Positions 54,385 to 62,016 of a stretch of 64,000 bases of DNA are shown in pieces. This stretch comes from Cellulomonas pakistanensis (lineage in GTDB: Bacteria; Actinomycetota; Actinomycetes; Actinomycetales; Cellulomonadaceae). The translations under genes were made by a program, and so were the position numbers. The stretch's first letter is position 1. The number at the start of each line of letters is the position of its first letter. Below the pieces are notes generated by a model. The model saw only the letters and a program-made list of their open reading frames with translations, was not told the DNA's origin and searched no databases. The stretch is from the NCBI RefSeq assembly GCF_016862755.1, contig NZ_BONO01000013.1, forward strand, positions 51,022 through 115,021, in the 5' to 3' direction.

Positions 54385-55353
54385 GTGACGCGTGTGGCTG
54401 CCATCGACTGCGGGACCAACTCCATCCGGCTCCTGGTGGCCGACGTCGACGCGGGGGCCGGGACGCTCACCGACCTCGACCGGCGGATGGAGGTCGTCCG
54501 CCTCGGGCAGGGCGTCGACCGCACCGGCCGCATCGCCCCGGAGGCCATGGCGCGCACCCTGGACGCCACCCGCCGGTACGCGGAGGTCTGCCGCGAGCTC
54601 GGCGTCGAGGCCGTCCGGTTCGTCGCCACCAGCGCGTCCCGGGACGCCGAGAACCGCGACGAGTTCGTCGCCGGCGTCCGCGACGCCCTGGGCGTCGAGC
54701 CGGAGGTGATCGGTGGCGTCGAGGAGGCCGCGCTGTCGTTCCGCGGCGCGACCGGCGTGCTCGGCGCGACGCACGACGGCCCGTTCCTCGTCGTCGACCT
54801 GGGCGGCGGGTCCACCGAGGTCGTCCTCGGCGAGCGCACCCCCGAGGCGGCGTACTCGATGGACGTCGGCTCCGTCCGCCTGACCGAGCGCCACCTGCTC
54901 TCCGACCCGCCCACGCCGGCCGAGGTCGCCGCCGCCGAGGCCGACGTGCACGCCGCGCTCGACCTCGCCGCGGAGCACGTGCCGTTCGGGCGGACCGCGA
55001 CCCTCGTCGGGCTCGCGGGGTCGGTCACGACGGTCACCGCCCACGCGCTGGGCCTGCCGGCGTACGACCGCGCGGCCGTCGACGGCACCGTGCTGCCCGT
55101 CGACGCCGTGGTCGCCGCGTGCGACGACCTGCTCGCCCGGGACCACGACGCCCGCGCCGCGCTCGGCTTCATGCACCCGGGGCGGGTGGACGTGATCGGG
55201 GCGGGTGCGCTGGTGTGGCGCGCGGTCGTGCGCCGCGTGCGCGCCGACGTCGAGGCCGCCGGCGGCAGCCTCGACGAGGTCGTCACCTCCGAGCACGACA
55301 TCCTCGACGGCATCGCCTGGAGCGTCGCCGAGCGCACGTCCGCCTCGGCCTGA
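54385..55353 (+). CDS. ppx: Ppx/GppA phosphatase family protein (exopolyphosphatase)
   Basis: The 322-residue protein has the ASKHA phosphate loops AAIDCGTNSIRLLVADVDAG and LVVDLGGGSTEVVLGERT, plus FVATSASRDAENRDEFV and EEAALSFRGATGVLG. It lacks the C-terminal HD domain of longer Ppx proteins, like Mycobacterium Ppx1. GTG at 54385 is preferred because GGGAGG is nine bases upstream; an ATG at 54376 touches that site. It may split polyphosphate or pppGpp. Confidence 0.92.
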   Translation: MTRVAAIDCGTNSIRLLVADVDAGAGTLTDLDRRMEVVRLGQGVDRTGRIAPEAMARTLDATRRYAEVCRELGVEAVRFVATSASRDAENRDEFVAGVRDALGVEPEVIGGVEEAALSFRGATGVLGATHDGPFLVVDLGGGSTEVVLGERTPEAAYSMDVGSVRLTERHLLSDPPTPAEVAAAEADVHAALDLAAEHVPFGRTATLVGLAGSVTTVTAHALGLPAYDRAAVDGTVLPVDAVVAACDDLLARDHDARAALGFMHPGRVDVIGAGALVWRAVVRRVRADVEAAGGSLDEVVTSEHDILDGIAWSVAERTSASA

Positions 55354-55394
55354 CCGGGAGACGCCGGAGACGGCGCCTCGGCCTGCGCGCGACG

Positions 55395-55466
55395 CCCCGG
55401 ATCCGGTGGCTGCGGCCGGGTTCGGTGGCTGCGACCACCGAACCCGACGAGAGCCACCGAACCCGG
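55395..55466. repeat. Nested palindromic element (72 bp)
   Basis: A perfect 12-bp inner stem (CGGGTTCGGTGG at 55416-55427 with CCACCGAACCCG at 55434-55445) lies inside outer arms CCCGGATCCGGTGGCT and AGCCACCGAACCCGGG (14 of 16 pairs). The inner and outer arms are again copies of one word, GTTCGGTGGCT. It lies 41 bases past ppx. Confidence 0.75.
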
Positions 55467-55514
55467 GACGCCGGCGGTGCGGCGACCGGGCCGCGACACG
55501 CCCGCGCGGATCAG

Positions 55515-55555
55515 GTAGCGAACTACGCCCAGTACCGCGCAATCTGCAGTACCGT
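55515..55555 (+). promoter_or_regulatory. Candidate operator/promoter of padR
   Basis: A palindrome GTAG-CGAA-CTAC (55515-55526) is followed by the direct repeat AGTACCG (55531 and 55548). TACCGT (55550-55555) can be the -10 box. The arrangement is suited to PadR autoregulation but no PadR consensus is claimed. Confidence 0.45.
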
Positions 55556-55691
55556 GTGACCTGCGGGAGCCGAGGAGGGTCGGCTCCCGCGCCAACGGCG
55601 GGTGCCGCGGCCGACAGGGGGCGGGCCGCGGCACCCGCACCGCACCTGCGGAGCGCCGGACGACCCGGCGCCCGCGCCAGGGAGGCACCGG

Positions 55692-56021
55692 GTGGACACG
55701 ACCCAGCTGCTCAAGGGAGTGCTCGACGTCGCGGTGCTCGCCGTCGTCGCCGAGGAGGACGGGTACGGCTACGACGTCGTCCGCCGGCTGCGCGCCGCGG
55801 GCCTCGCCGAGGTCGGCGACGCGTCCGTGTACGGCACGCTCCGCCGGCTGTACTCGCAGGGCGCGCTGACGTCCTACGTGGTGCCCAGCGACGAGGGTCC
55901 GCACCGCAAGTACTACGGGATCAACGCGCAGGGGCGGGCGATGCTCGACGCCCAGCGCACGGACTGGCGCGAGTTCGCGGGGACGATGTCCCGCCTGCTC
56001 GACGGGAAGGCGGCGGCGTGA
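55692..56021 (+). CDS. PadR family transcriptional regulator
   Basis: The 109-residue protein is a minimal PadR winged helix: TTQLLKGVLDVAVLAVVAEE, DGYGYDVVRRLRAAGL, EVGDASVYGTLRRLYSQGAL and a wing with GPHRKYYGINAQGRAML. GGAGG precedes the GTG at 55692. The stop overlaps the next start by four bases, and such PadR-HAAS-membrane pairs usually control their own operon in response to envelope or drug stress. Confidence 0.93.
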   Translation: MDTTQLLKGVLDVAVLAVVAEEDGYGYDVVRRLRAAGLAEVGDASVYGTLRRLYSQGALTSYVVPSDEGPHRKYYGINAQGRAMLDAQRTDWREFAGTMSRLLDGKAAA

Positions 56022-57163
56022 ACGGGACGAGAGCGCACGAGCGGGCGCGCGAGGCGGTCGGCCGGTACGCCGCGGAGGTCCGGCGGCACCTCGCCGACCT
56101 GCCGCCCGACCAGGTCGACGACCTGACCGACGACCTGGAGGCGGACCTGGCCGACGCGATCGCGGACGGGGCGGACGGCGACGAGGGCGCGGTCGACCCG
56201 GCGGTGCGGTTCGGCACCCCGGGCGCGTACGCCGAGGAGCTGCGCGCCGCCGCCGGGCTGCCGCACGGGTCGCCGGCGTCGGCGAAGCCCTGGCCGGCGC
56301 GCGTGCAGCGGCTGCGGTCCGCTGGGGCTCGCGCGGCCGCGGCGGCGCGGCGGCAGCCGTGGGCCGAGCCCGTGGCGCGGGCGGCGACGGACCTGCGGCC
56401 GCTGTGGTGGGTGGTGCGGGCGTGGATCGGCTACCAGGCGCTCATGTGGGTGGTGATCCAGACGGGCTGGCTGGTGCGGTACGTCCAGCCCGACCGGCAC
56501 GGCCTGCCGCAGCGCACCCTGCACTGGGCGATCCTGCTCCTGCTCGTCCTGGTCTCCGTGCAGTGGGGCCGGGGCCGGTGGGGCGCGGCGCAGCTGCCCA
56601 GGCTCTCGCGCACGGCGAGCGTCGTCGCCCTGGTCCTCGTGGTGCCCGTCGCGGTGTTCACGTACGAGTCGCGGTTCTACGGAGCGGCGTACGCCGACGT
56701 CCAGTACGTCGAGGTGCCCGTCGCCGGCGCGCAGCCGGAGGACGGGGTCTGGGTCGACGGCGTGCAGGTGAGCAACCTGTTCGTGTACGACGCGGCCGGG
56801 GAGCCGCTGGCCGACGTGCAGGTGTTCGACGACCGCGGGCGACCGGTGCGCACGACGACCGACGACGGGTGGTCCTCGTGGTCCCTCCCGGGGGTCGAGC
56901 AGCCGTGGGCCTTCGTCCCGGCGGCCGACGACGACGGCCGGCTGCGGTGGAACGTGTACCCGCTGCAGGGCGCGCCGTACGACGACTTCGACTGGTCGAA
57001 CCCGGACGGGACGCGCGACACCCGGGAGCTGCTGGAGGCGGACCCCCGGACCCCGCCCCTCCCGTTCGCCAAGGCCCCGACGATCGTGCCCGGTGGCCAG
57101 GACGAAGGTCCCGGCGAGCCGACGTCCACGGCGCCGGGCGACGCGGTGACCGCCGCCCCCTGA
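56018..57163 (+). CDS. HAAS-domain membrane protein paired with PadR
   Basis: The 381-residue protein starts with a HAAS (DUF1700-like) helical domain (about 5-85: REAVGRYAAEVRRHLADLPP, DLTDDLEADLADAIADG, YAEELRAAAGLP). Membrane helices follow at about 128-152, 168-184 and 199-216, then an extracytoplasmic domain to the end. HAAS domains are thought to interact with PadR proteins. The job of the outer domain is unknown. Confidence 0.8.
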   Translation: MNGTRAHERAREAVGRYAAEVRRHLADLPPDQVDDLTDDLEADLADAIADGADGDEGAVDPAVRFGTPGAYAEELRAAAGLPHGSPASAKPWPARVQRLRSAGARAAAAARRQPWAEPVARAATDLRPLWWVVRAWIGYQALMWVVIQTGWLVRYVQPDRHGLPQRTLHWAILLLLVLVSVQWGRGRWGAAQLPRLSRTASVVALVLVVPVAVFTYESRFYGAAYADVQYVEVPVAGAQPEDGVWVDGVQVSNLFVYDAAGEPLADVQVFDDRGRPVRTTTDDGWSSWSLPGVEQPWAFVPAADDDGRLRWNVYPLQGAPYDDFDWSNPDGTRDTRELLEADPRTPPLPFAKAPTIVPGGQDEGPGEPTSTAPGDAVTAAP

Positions 57164-57242
57164 GGCGCGTTCCCCGGGTTCTCCCAGGACCTTGTGCCCA
57201 GGATCACGTGAGACGAGTTCGCCTCGGACAAGTCATGGGACG

Positions 57243-57248
57243 TACCGT
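57243..57248 (+). promoter_or_regulatory. Probable -10 box for leaderless ndh transcription
   Basis: TACCGT ends seven bases before the ATG, which has no ribosome-binding site, so the mRNA likely begins at the start codon. Confidence 0.5.
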
Positions 57249-57255
57249 GGGACCT

Positions 57256-58779
57256 ATGTCTGAGTCCACCGCCACGACCCTGGCGCCGCAGTCCGGGAGC
57301 ACCTCCCGCAAGGTGCCGCGCATCGTCATCCTCGGCGGCGGGTCCGTGGGGCTGTACTCGGCCCGCCGGCTCCGTCGTCGCCTGGGCAACCGGGAGGCCG
57401 CGATCGTCGTGGTCGACCCGCGCCCGTACATGACCTACGCCCCGTTCCTCCCCGAGGCCGCCGCCGGCTCGATCGACGCCCGCTACGTCGTCGCGCCGCA
57501 CCGTCGCGCGCTCAAGGGCATCGACGCGCTGCAGGGCAAGGTCTCCGAGATCAAGCACGCCGAGCGCACGGTCCAGATCACGCCCGAGGAGGGCGAGCCG
57601 TACTGGATCACCTACGACCACCTGATCGTCGGCCTCGGCTCCGTCGCCCGCACGCTGCCCATCCCGGGCCTCGCGGAGCAGGCCATCGGCTTCAAGAACG
57701 TCGAGGAGGCCATCGCCGTCCGCAACCACGTCCTCGGCCGGATCGACCGCGCGTCGTCCACCTGGGACCCGGAGCTGCGCCGGCGCATGCTGACGTTCAC
57801 CTTCGTCGGCGGCGGGTTCGCCGGCGTCGAGGCGATCGCCGAGGTCGAGGACATGGCCCGCGACGCGGTCAAGCACTACCCGTCGCTCAGCCCCGAGGAC
57901 CTGCGCTTCGTGCTCGTCGAGGGCTCGCGCCGGATCCTCCCCGAGGTCTCCGAGGAGCTCGGCGGCTACACCCTCGAGCAGCTGCGCAAGCGCGGCATCG
58001 AGGTGTACCTGTCCACGTTCCTCAACTCCTGCGTCGACGGCCACGTGGTCCTCTCGGACAAGACCGAGTTCGACTCCGAGACCATCGTCTGGACCGCGGG
58101 CGTCAAGGCCAACCCGGTGCTGCAGAACTCCGACCTGCCGCTGGACAAGATGGGCCGCGTCACCACGCTCGCGACCCTGCAGATCGCCGACGCCGAGGGC
58201 AACGTGGTCCCGGACGCCTACGCGGCCGGTGACTGCGCCGCGGTGCCGGACCTGTACAACCCCGGCATGTTCTGCCCGCCGAACGCCCAGCACGCGATCC
58301 GCGAGGCGACCCACCTGGCCGACAACCTGGCGCGCGTCCTGCGCAGCGCCGAGCCGACCGACTACAAGCACAAGAACATCGGTGCGGTCGCGTCCCTCGG
58401 CATGTACAAGGGCGTCGCCCAGTTCCTCGGCAAGATCAAGGTCCGTGGCTTCCTCGCCTGGGTCCTGCACCGGTCGTACCACGTGATGGCGATGCCGACG
58501 CTGAACCGCAAGCTCGCGATCATGTCGGGCTGGACCGCGAACCTGCTGTGGCGTCGCGAGACCGTCGCGCTCGGCTCGATCCACGACCCGCGCGCGGAGT
58601 TCCGCGCCGCGTCGGTGCCGCCGAAGCCGCGGCCGGAGCAGGCCGCCCCGGCCGCCGCCCCGGCCAAGGCCGAGGACCACTCCGCGGTGCCCGGCGCCGA
58701 GGTGAAGCCCTCCGGCGCGAGCAAGGCCGACGACACCTCCCCGGCCGACGGCACGCCGTCCGAGGTGAAGCCCGGCTGA
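57256..58779 (+). CDS. ndh: Type II NADH dehydrogenase (NDH-2)
   Basis: NDH-2 passes electrons from NADH to menaquinone without pumping protons. The 507-residue protein has the FAD loop IVILGGGSVGLYSARRLRRR, the NAD loop FVGGGFAGVEAIAEVEDMAR and the second FAD motif DAYAAGDCAAVPDL. The membrane-binding C-terminal part (WVLHRSYHVMAMPTLNRKLA) is followed by ~70 disordered Lys/Ala/Pro residues, which is longer than usual. Confidence 0.94.
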   Translation: MSESTATTLAPQSGSTSRKVPRIVILGGGSVGLYSARRLRRRLGNREAAIVVVDPRPYMTYAPFLPEAAAGSIDARYVVAPHRRALKGIDALQGKVSEIKHAERTVQITPEEGEPYWITYDHLIVGLGSVARTLPIPGLAEQAIGFKNVEEAIAVRNHVLGRIDRASSTWDPELRRRMLTFTFVGGGFAGVEAIAEVEDMARDAVKHYPSLSPEDLRFVLVEGSRRILPEVSEELGGYTLEQLRKRGIEVYLSTFLNSCVDGHVVLSDKTEFDSETIVWTAGVKANPVLQNSDLPLDKMGRVTTLATLQIADAEGNVVPDAYAAGDCAAVPDLYNPGMFCPPNAQHAIREATHLADNLARVLRSAEPTDYKHKNIGAVASLGMYKGVAQFLGKIKVRGFLAWVLHRSYHVMAMPTLNRKLAIMSGWTANLLWRRETVALGSIHDPRAEFRAASVPPKPRPEQAAPAAAPAKAEDHSAVPGAEVKPSGASKADDTSPADGTPSEVKPG

Positions 58780-58800
58780 CAGCCGGCGCCCCGCAGCACC

Positions 58801-58835
58801 GGAGCCCGTCCACCCCGCGAGGGTGGGCGGGCTCC
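58801..58835 (+). terminator. Hairpin terminator after ndh
   Basis: A 15-bp stem (58801-58815 with 58821-58835, one wobble) begins 21 bases after ndh and 24 bases before the tRNA gene. Confidence 0.8.
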
Positions 58836-58858
58836 GTCGTACTGGCAGGATGGGCGCG

Positions 58859-58932
58859 GCCCCCGTAGCCCAACCGGCAGAGGCAGCCGGCTTAAACCCG
58901 GCGCAGTACGGGTTCGAATCCCGTCGGGGGCA
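58859..58932 (+). tRNA. tRNA with anticodon UAA, class I shape (nominally Leu)
   Basis: All parts fold: acceptor GCCCCCG with CGGGGGC, D arm with G18G19 in CCGGC, anticodon stem GCCGG/CCGGC around CTTAAAC (anticodon TAA at 58893-58895), a five-base variable loop GCAGT, T arm ACGGG/CCCGT around TTCGAAT, and discriminator A. CCA is not encoded. UAA would read UUA (Leu), but bacterial tRNA-Leu is class II with a long variable arm, which is absent here. The D stem has only three clear pairs. Confidence 0.85.
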
Positions 58933-59153
58933 CCCCGCACCGGCACCCGCCCGGACGCGCGGCCCCGACCCCTGCCCGGCCCGCCGCCCCGACCCCCCGG
59001 CGGAAAGGACGCGACACCGCCCAGCCACCTCGGGAATCATCGGCGGCGTCCGGGACGTTGGTACCAGTGCGCGCCTCCCTCCGGGGTCCGGCGGCTCCGC
59101 CAGCGGACGCCCCGCGCGCACCTCACCGCCGACCCCACCCGCGAGGGAGACGT
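58933..59153. other. Short interval between tRNA and MFS gene
   Basis: Apart from a candidate stress-type promoter at 59032-59060, nothing recognisable is present; there is no integrase or repeat that would point to use of the tRNA as an attachment site. Confidence 0.7.
59032..59060 (+). promoter_or_regulatory. Candidate SigR/SigH-type promoter
   Basis: GGGAAT (59032-59037), 19 bases, then GTTG (59057-59060) matches the known GGAAT-N18/19-GTT pattern of actinobacterial thiol-stress sigma factors. It would give an ~87-nt leader before the MFS ATG. Confidence 0.55.
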
Positions 59154-60647
59154 ATGACCACGCACGACGACACCGCGCTGCGCGACCGCGCGCCCGAGGC
59201 GCCCGTCGCCGCACCAGCGCGCCTGTCGAAGGCCGACACCACGCTGATCGGCCTGCTCCTGGTGGCGGGCTTCACCGTGATCCTCAACGAGACCGTGATG
59301 GGCGTCGCGCTGCCCGTGCTCATGCGCGACCTCGAGGTGTCGGCCGCGACCGGCCAGTGGCTGACCACCGGGTTCATGCTCACGATGGCCGTCGTCATCC
59401 CGGCGACCGGCTTCATCATGGGCCGGTTCCGCCTGCGCCCGATCTTCATCACCGCGATGTCGCTGTTCACGCTCGGCACCGCCGTCGCGGCGGCGGCCCC
59501 CGGGTTCGGTGTGCTGCTCGCCGGCCGCGTGGTCCAGGCCAGCGGCACCGCCGTCATGCTGCCGCTGCTGATGACGACCGCGCTCACCCTGGTGCCGCCG
59601 AGCATCCGCGGGCGCACGATGGGCACCATCTCGATCGTGATCTCGGTGGCCCCGGCCATCGGCCCGACCATCTCCGGCCTGGTGCTGTCCCAGCTGTCCT
59701 GGCGGTGGATCTTCATCGTCATGCTGCCCGTCGCGCTGGTCGCGCTGAGCCTCGGCGCCTGGAAGGTCCGGGACGTCACGGAGCCGCGGGCGACGCGCCT
59801 CGACGTGCTGTCGCTGCTGCTGTCGGCGGTCGGCTTCGGCGCGCTGATCTTCGGCCTGTCGAGCATCGGCGAGTCGGCCGGCGGCCACGTGCTCGTCGCC
59901 CCGTGGATCCCGATCACCGTCGGCGTGCTCGCGCTCGGCGTGTTCGCGCTGCGCCAGGTCCGCCTGCAGGACTCCGCGGACGGCCCGCTGATGGACCTGC
60001 GGGTCTTCACCCGCCGCTCGTACACGGTGTCGGCGCTCGTGCTGATCATCGGGTTCATGGCGATGTTCGGCGCGCTGATCGTGCTGCCGATCTTCCTGCA
60101 GCAGGTGCTCGAGCTCGGCACGCTGGAGACCGGCCTGCTGCTGCTCCCGGGCGGCCTCGTGATGGGCGCGCTGTCCCCGGTGGTCGGCCGGCTGTTCGAC
60201 CGGGTCGGGCCGCGGCCGCTGGTGACGCCGGGCGTCGTGGCGCTCGCGTCCGCGCTGTGGCTGCTGTCCACGCTGCACCCGGGCACCCCGGCCGCCGCCG
60301 TGGTGGGCGTGCACGTGCTGCTCAGCGTCGGCCTGGCGTTCATGATCACGCCGCTGTTCACCTCGGCGCTCGGCTCGCTGCCGCGCGACCTGTACGGCCA
60401 CGGCAGCGCGATCGTGAACACCCTGCAGCAGCTCGCGGGCGCGGCGGGCACGGCGCTGTTCATCACCGTGCTGTCGACCACGACCGCGGCGCGGCTAAAG
60501 GAGGGCGCCGACGTGCTCACCGCGACCGCGGACGGCGTGCAGGGCGCGTTCCTGTGGGGCGGCGTCGTCGCGCTGGTCGCGCTCGTGGCCTCGCTGCTGG
60601 TGCGGCGCCCGCCGGCCGACGCCGAGGCGCCGGTGGCGATGCACTGA
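59154..60647 (+). CDS. MFS drug exporter, DHA2 family (14 TM)
   Basis: The 497-residue protein has 14 hydrophobic segments and DHA2 (EmrB/QacA) marks: an early ILNETVMGVALPVLMRDLEV (motif D1-like), GRFRLRPIFI loop (motif A) and SVAPAIGPTISGLVL (motif C, antiporter). It should export small hydrophobic compounds using the proton gradient. GAGGGAG precedes the ATG at 59154. A candidate thiol-stress promoter lies upstream. Confidence 0.92.
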   Translation: MTTHDDTALRDRAPEAPVAAPARLSKADTTLIGLLLVAGFTVILNETVMGVALPVLMRDLEVSAATGQWLTTGFMLTMAVVIPATGFIMGRFRLRPIFITAMSLFTLGTAVAAAAPGFGVLLAGRVVQASGTAVMLPLLMTTALTLVPPSIRGRTMGTISIVISVAPAIGPTISGLVLSQLSWRWIFIVMLPVALVALSLGAWKVRDVTEPRATRLDVLSLLLSAVGFGALIFGLSSIGESAGGHVLVAPWIPITVGVLALGVFALRQVRLQDSADGPLMDLRVFTRRSYTVSALVLIIGFMAMFGALIVLPIFLQQVLELGTLETGLLLLPGGLVMGALSPVVGRLFDRVGPRPLVTPGVVALASALWLLSTLHPGTPAAAVVGVHVLLSVGLAFMITPLFTSALGSLPRDLYGHGSAIVNTLQQLAGAAGTALFITVLSTTTAARLKEGADVLTATADGVQGAFLWGGVVALVALVASLLVRRPPADAEAPVAMH

Positions 60648-60663
60648 CGCGCCGCGTCCCGGA

Positions 60664-60696
60664 ACGGCCCGGGTCCCCGACGGGGGCCCGGGCCGT
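60664..60696 (+). terminator. Hairpin terminator after the MFS gene
   Basis: ACGGCCCGGG pairs with CCCGGGCCGT, with an inner CCCC/GGGG extension. It begins 17 bases after the stop. Confidence 0.8.
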
Positions 60697-60965
60697 CGTC
60701 GTCCCCGGACCGTCCGGCCGGCGCGCCCGCCCGGCGCCCCGCTCCCCGCGCGGACCGTCCGCCCGCCGGGGGACGGGCCCGGCCCCGCGGTCCACCCGCG
60801 GGCGGACGCCCGGCGGCTCCGCCCGCCCCTAGCGTCCCGGGTGGACGCCCGCCCGCCCGCACAGGTCATCCGCCGGAACGCCCACGCGGGGGTGGTCGTC
60901 CACGCCATGCTGGGCGGGCGCGTCGGAGGGGCAGCCGACGGCGCCACCGACGAAGGGGCCACCCG
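60697..60965. promoter_or_regulatory. Interval with likely promoter of the lipoprotein-HlyD-ABC unit
   Basis: TAGCGT at 60830-60835 is a plausible -10 box about 130 bases before the lipoprotein ATG. Two GGACCGTCCG inverted-repeat words occur upstream (near 60705 and 60760). A weak inverted repeat GGGCGGGCG/CGCCCGCCC spans the leader. No gene is seen. Confidence 0.4.
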
Positions 60966-62015
60966 ATGACCACCACCCGATCCTCCCGTGCCGCGGCCGC
61001 GGCGGCCGCGTTCGCGGTCCTCGCGCTGGCGGGGTGCTCGAGCAGCGACGGGGGTGGCACGACCTCCCCCTCGGACGAGTGGACCCCCGGCCCGCTCGAC
61101 GAGTACCAGGCGCGGATCTACGGCTACAGCCTGGACGACGACCGGACCGAGGAGGAGCTGCAGGCCGAGTCCGACCGGCAGAACCGCCGGGTCGAGGAGC
61201 TGGTCGCGGCCTGCATGCAGGAGGAGGGCTTCGACTACACGCCTGCCGAGAGCAGCGGCGGCAGCATCAGCTCCGACGACCTCGACGTCGAGTGGGGCAC
61301 CCGGGAGTTCGCCGAGCAGTACGGGTACGGGATCAGCACCGACCCGTGGGGCTCCCCGGACGACGCGGAGGCCGAGGAGTGGGTCGACCCGAACCAGGAG
61401 TACGTCGAGCAGATGTCCGAGAGCGAGGCGGCGGCCTGGTCCGAGGCGCTGAACGGGCCGCCGATCGAGGGCGACGGCGAGCAGGAGTACGACTGGACGA
61501 CGGCCGGCTGCTACGGCGCGGCGCAGCACGAGGTGTACGAGGGCGGCGTCGAGTCCGACGAGTTCGCCGGGATCGAGGACGAGCTCGAGCGGTTCTACGA
61601 GGCCTCCTCGGCCGACCCGCAGGTCGTCGCGCTGGACGAGGCCTGGTCCTCCTGCATGGCCGACGAGGGCTACGGCGAGCTGACCGGCGTGTACTCCGCG
61701 CAGGACGACCTCTACACGGAGTACAACGCGCTGCAGGGCTGGGAGGACCCGGAGTACCTGGCGCTGAGCGAGACCTGGGACTGGGAGGCGGAGCCCGAGG
61801 GTCCGCCGACGCCCGAGGTCGACGAGGCCGCGCTCGCGGCGTTCACCGAGAAGGAGATCGGCCAGGCCGTCGCGGACGTCGACTGCCAGGAGCAGGTCGA
61901 CTTCATGGCGGAGCGCATGCGGATCGACCACGAGCTGCAGCAGGAGTTCGTCGACCAGCACGGCGACGAGCTCGAGGCGTGGGCCACCGCCGCCACCGCC
62001 GCGCGGGAGCAGTGA
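60966..62015 (+). CDS. Acidic lipoprotein of unknown function
   Basis: The 349-residue protein has a signal peptide ending in the lipobox LAGC (Cys ~23), so it is anchored to the outer face of the membrane. The mature part is very acidic, rich in Asp, Glu, Trp and Tyr. It has four regularly placed cysteines (CMQEEGFDY, GCYGAAQHEVYE, SSCMADEGYGE, DCQEQVDF), suggesting disulfides. No known domain is recognised. It precedes a HlyD-like gene by one base and is probably part of the same exporter or sensor unit. Confidence 0.8.
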   Translation: MTTTRSSRAAAAAAAFAVLALAGCSSSDGGGTTSPSDEWTPGPLDEYQARIYGYSLDDDRTEEELQAESDRQNRRVEELVAACMQEEGFDYTPAESSGGSISSDDLDVEWGTREFAEQYGYGISTDPWGSPDDAEAEEWVDPNQEYVEQMSESEAAAWSEALNGPPIEGDGEQEYDWTTAGCYGAAQHEVYEGGVESDEFAGIEDELERFYEASSADPQVVALDEAWSSCMADEGYGELTGVYSAQDDLYTEYNALQGWEDPEYLALSETWDWEAEPEGPPTPEVDEAALAAFTEKEIGQAVADVDCQEQVDFMAERMRIDHELQQEFVDQHGDELEAWATAATAAREQ

Positions 62016-62016
62016 C

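Larger units (their letters stand above)
55354..55691. other. Gene-free interval between ppx and padR
   Basis: The 338 bases hold a nested palindromic element (55395-55466) and a dyad/direct-repeat region just upstream of a likely padR promoter (55515-55555). No gene is seen. Confidence 0.8.

Noticed and set aside
58859..59153. tRNA gene used as an attachment site by an integrated element
   Set aside because: No integrase, no duplicated tRNA 3' end and no change in gene content next to it.
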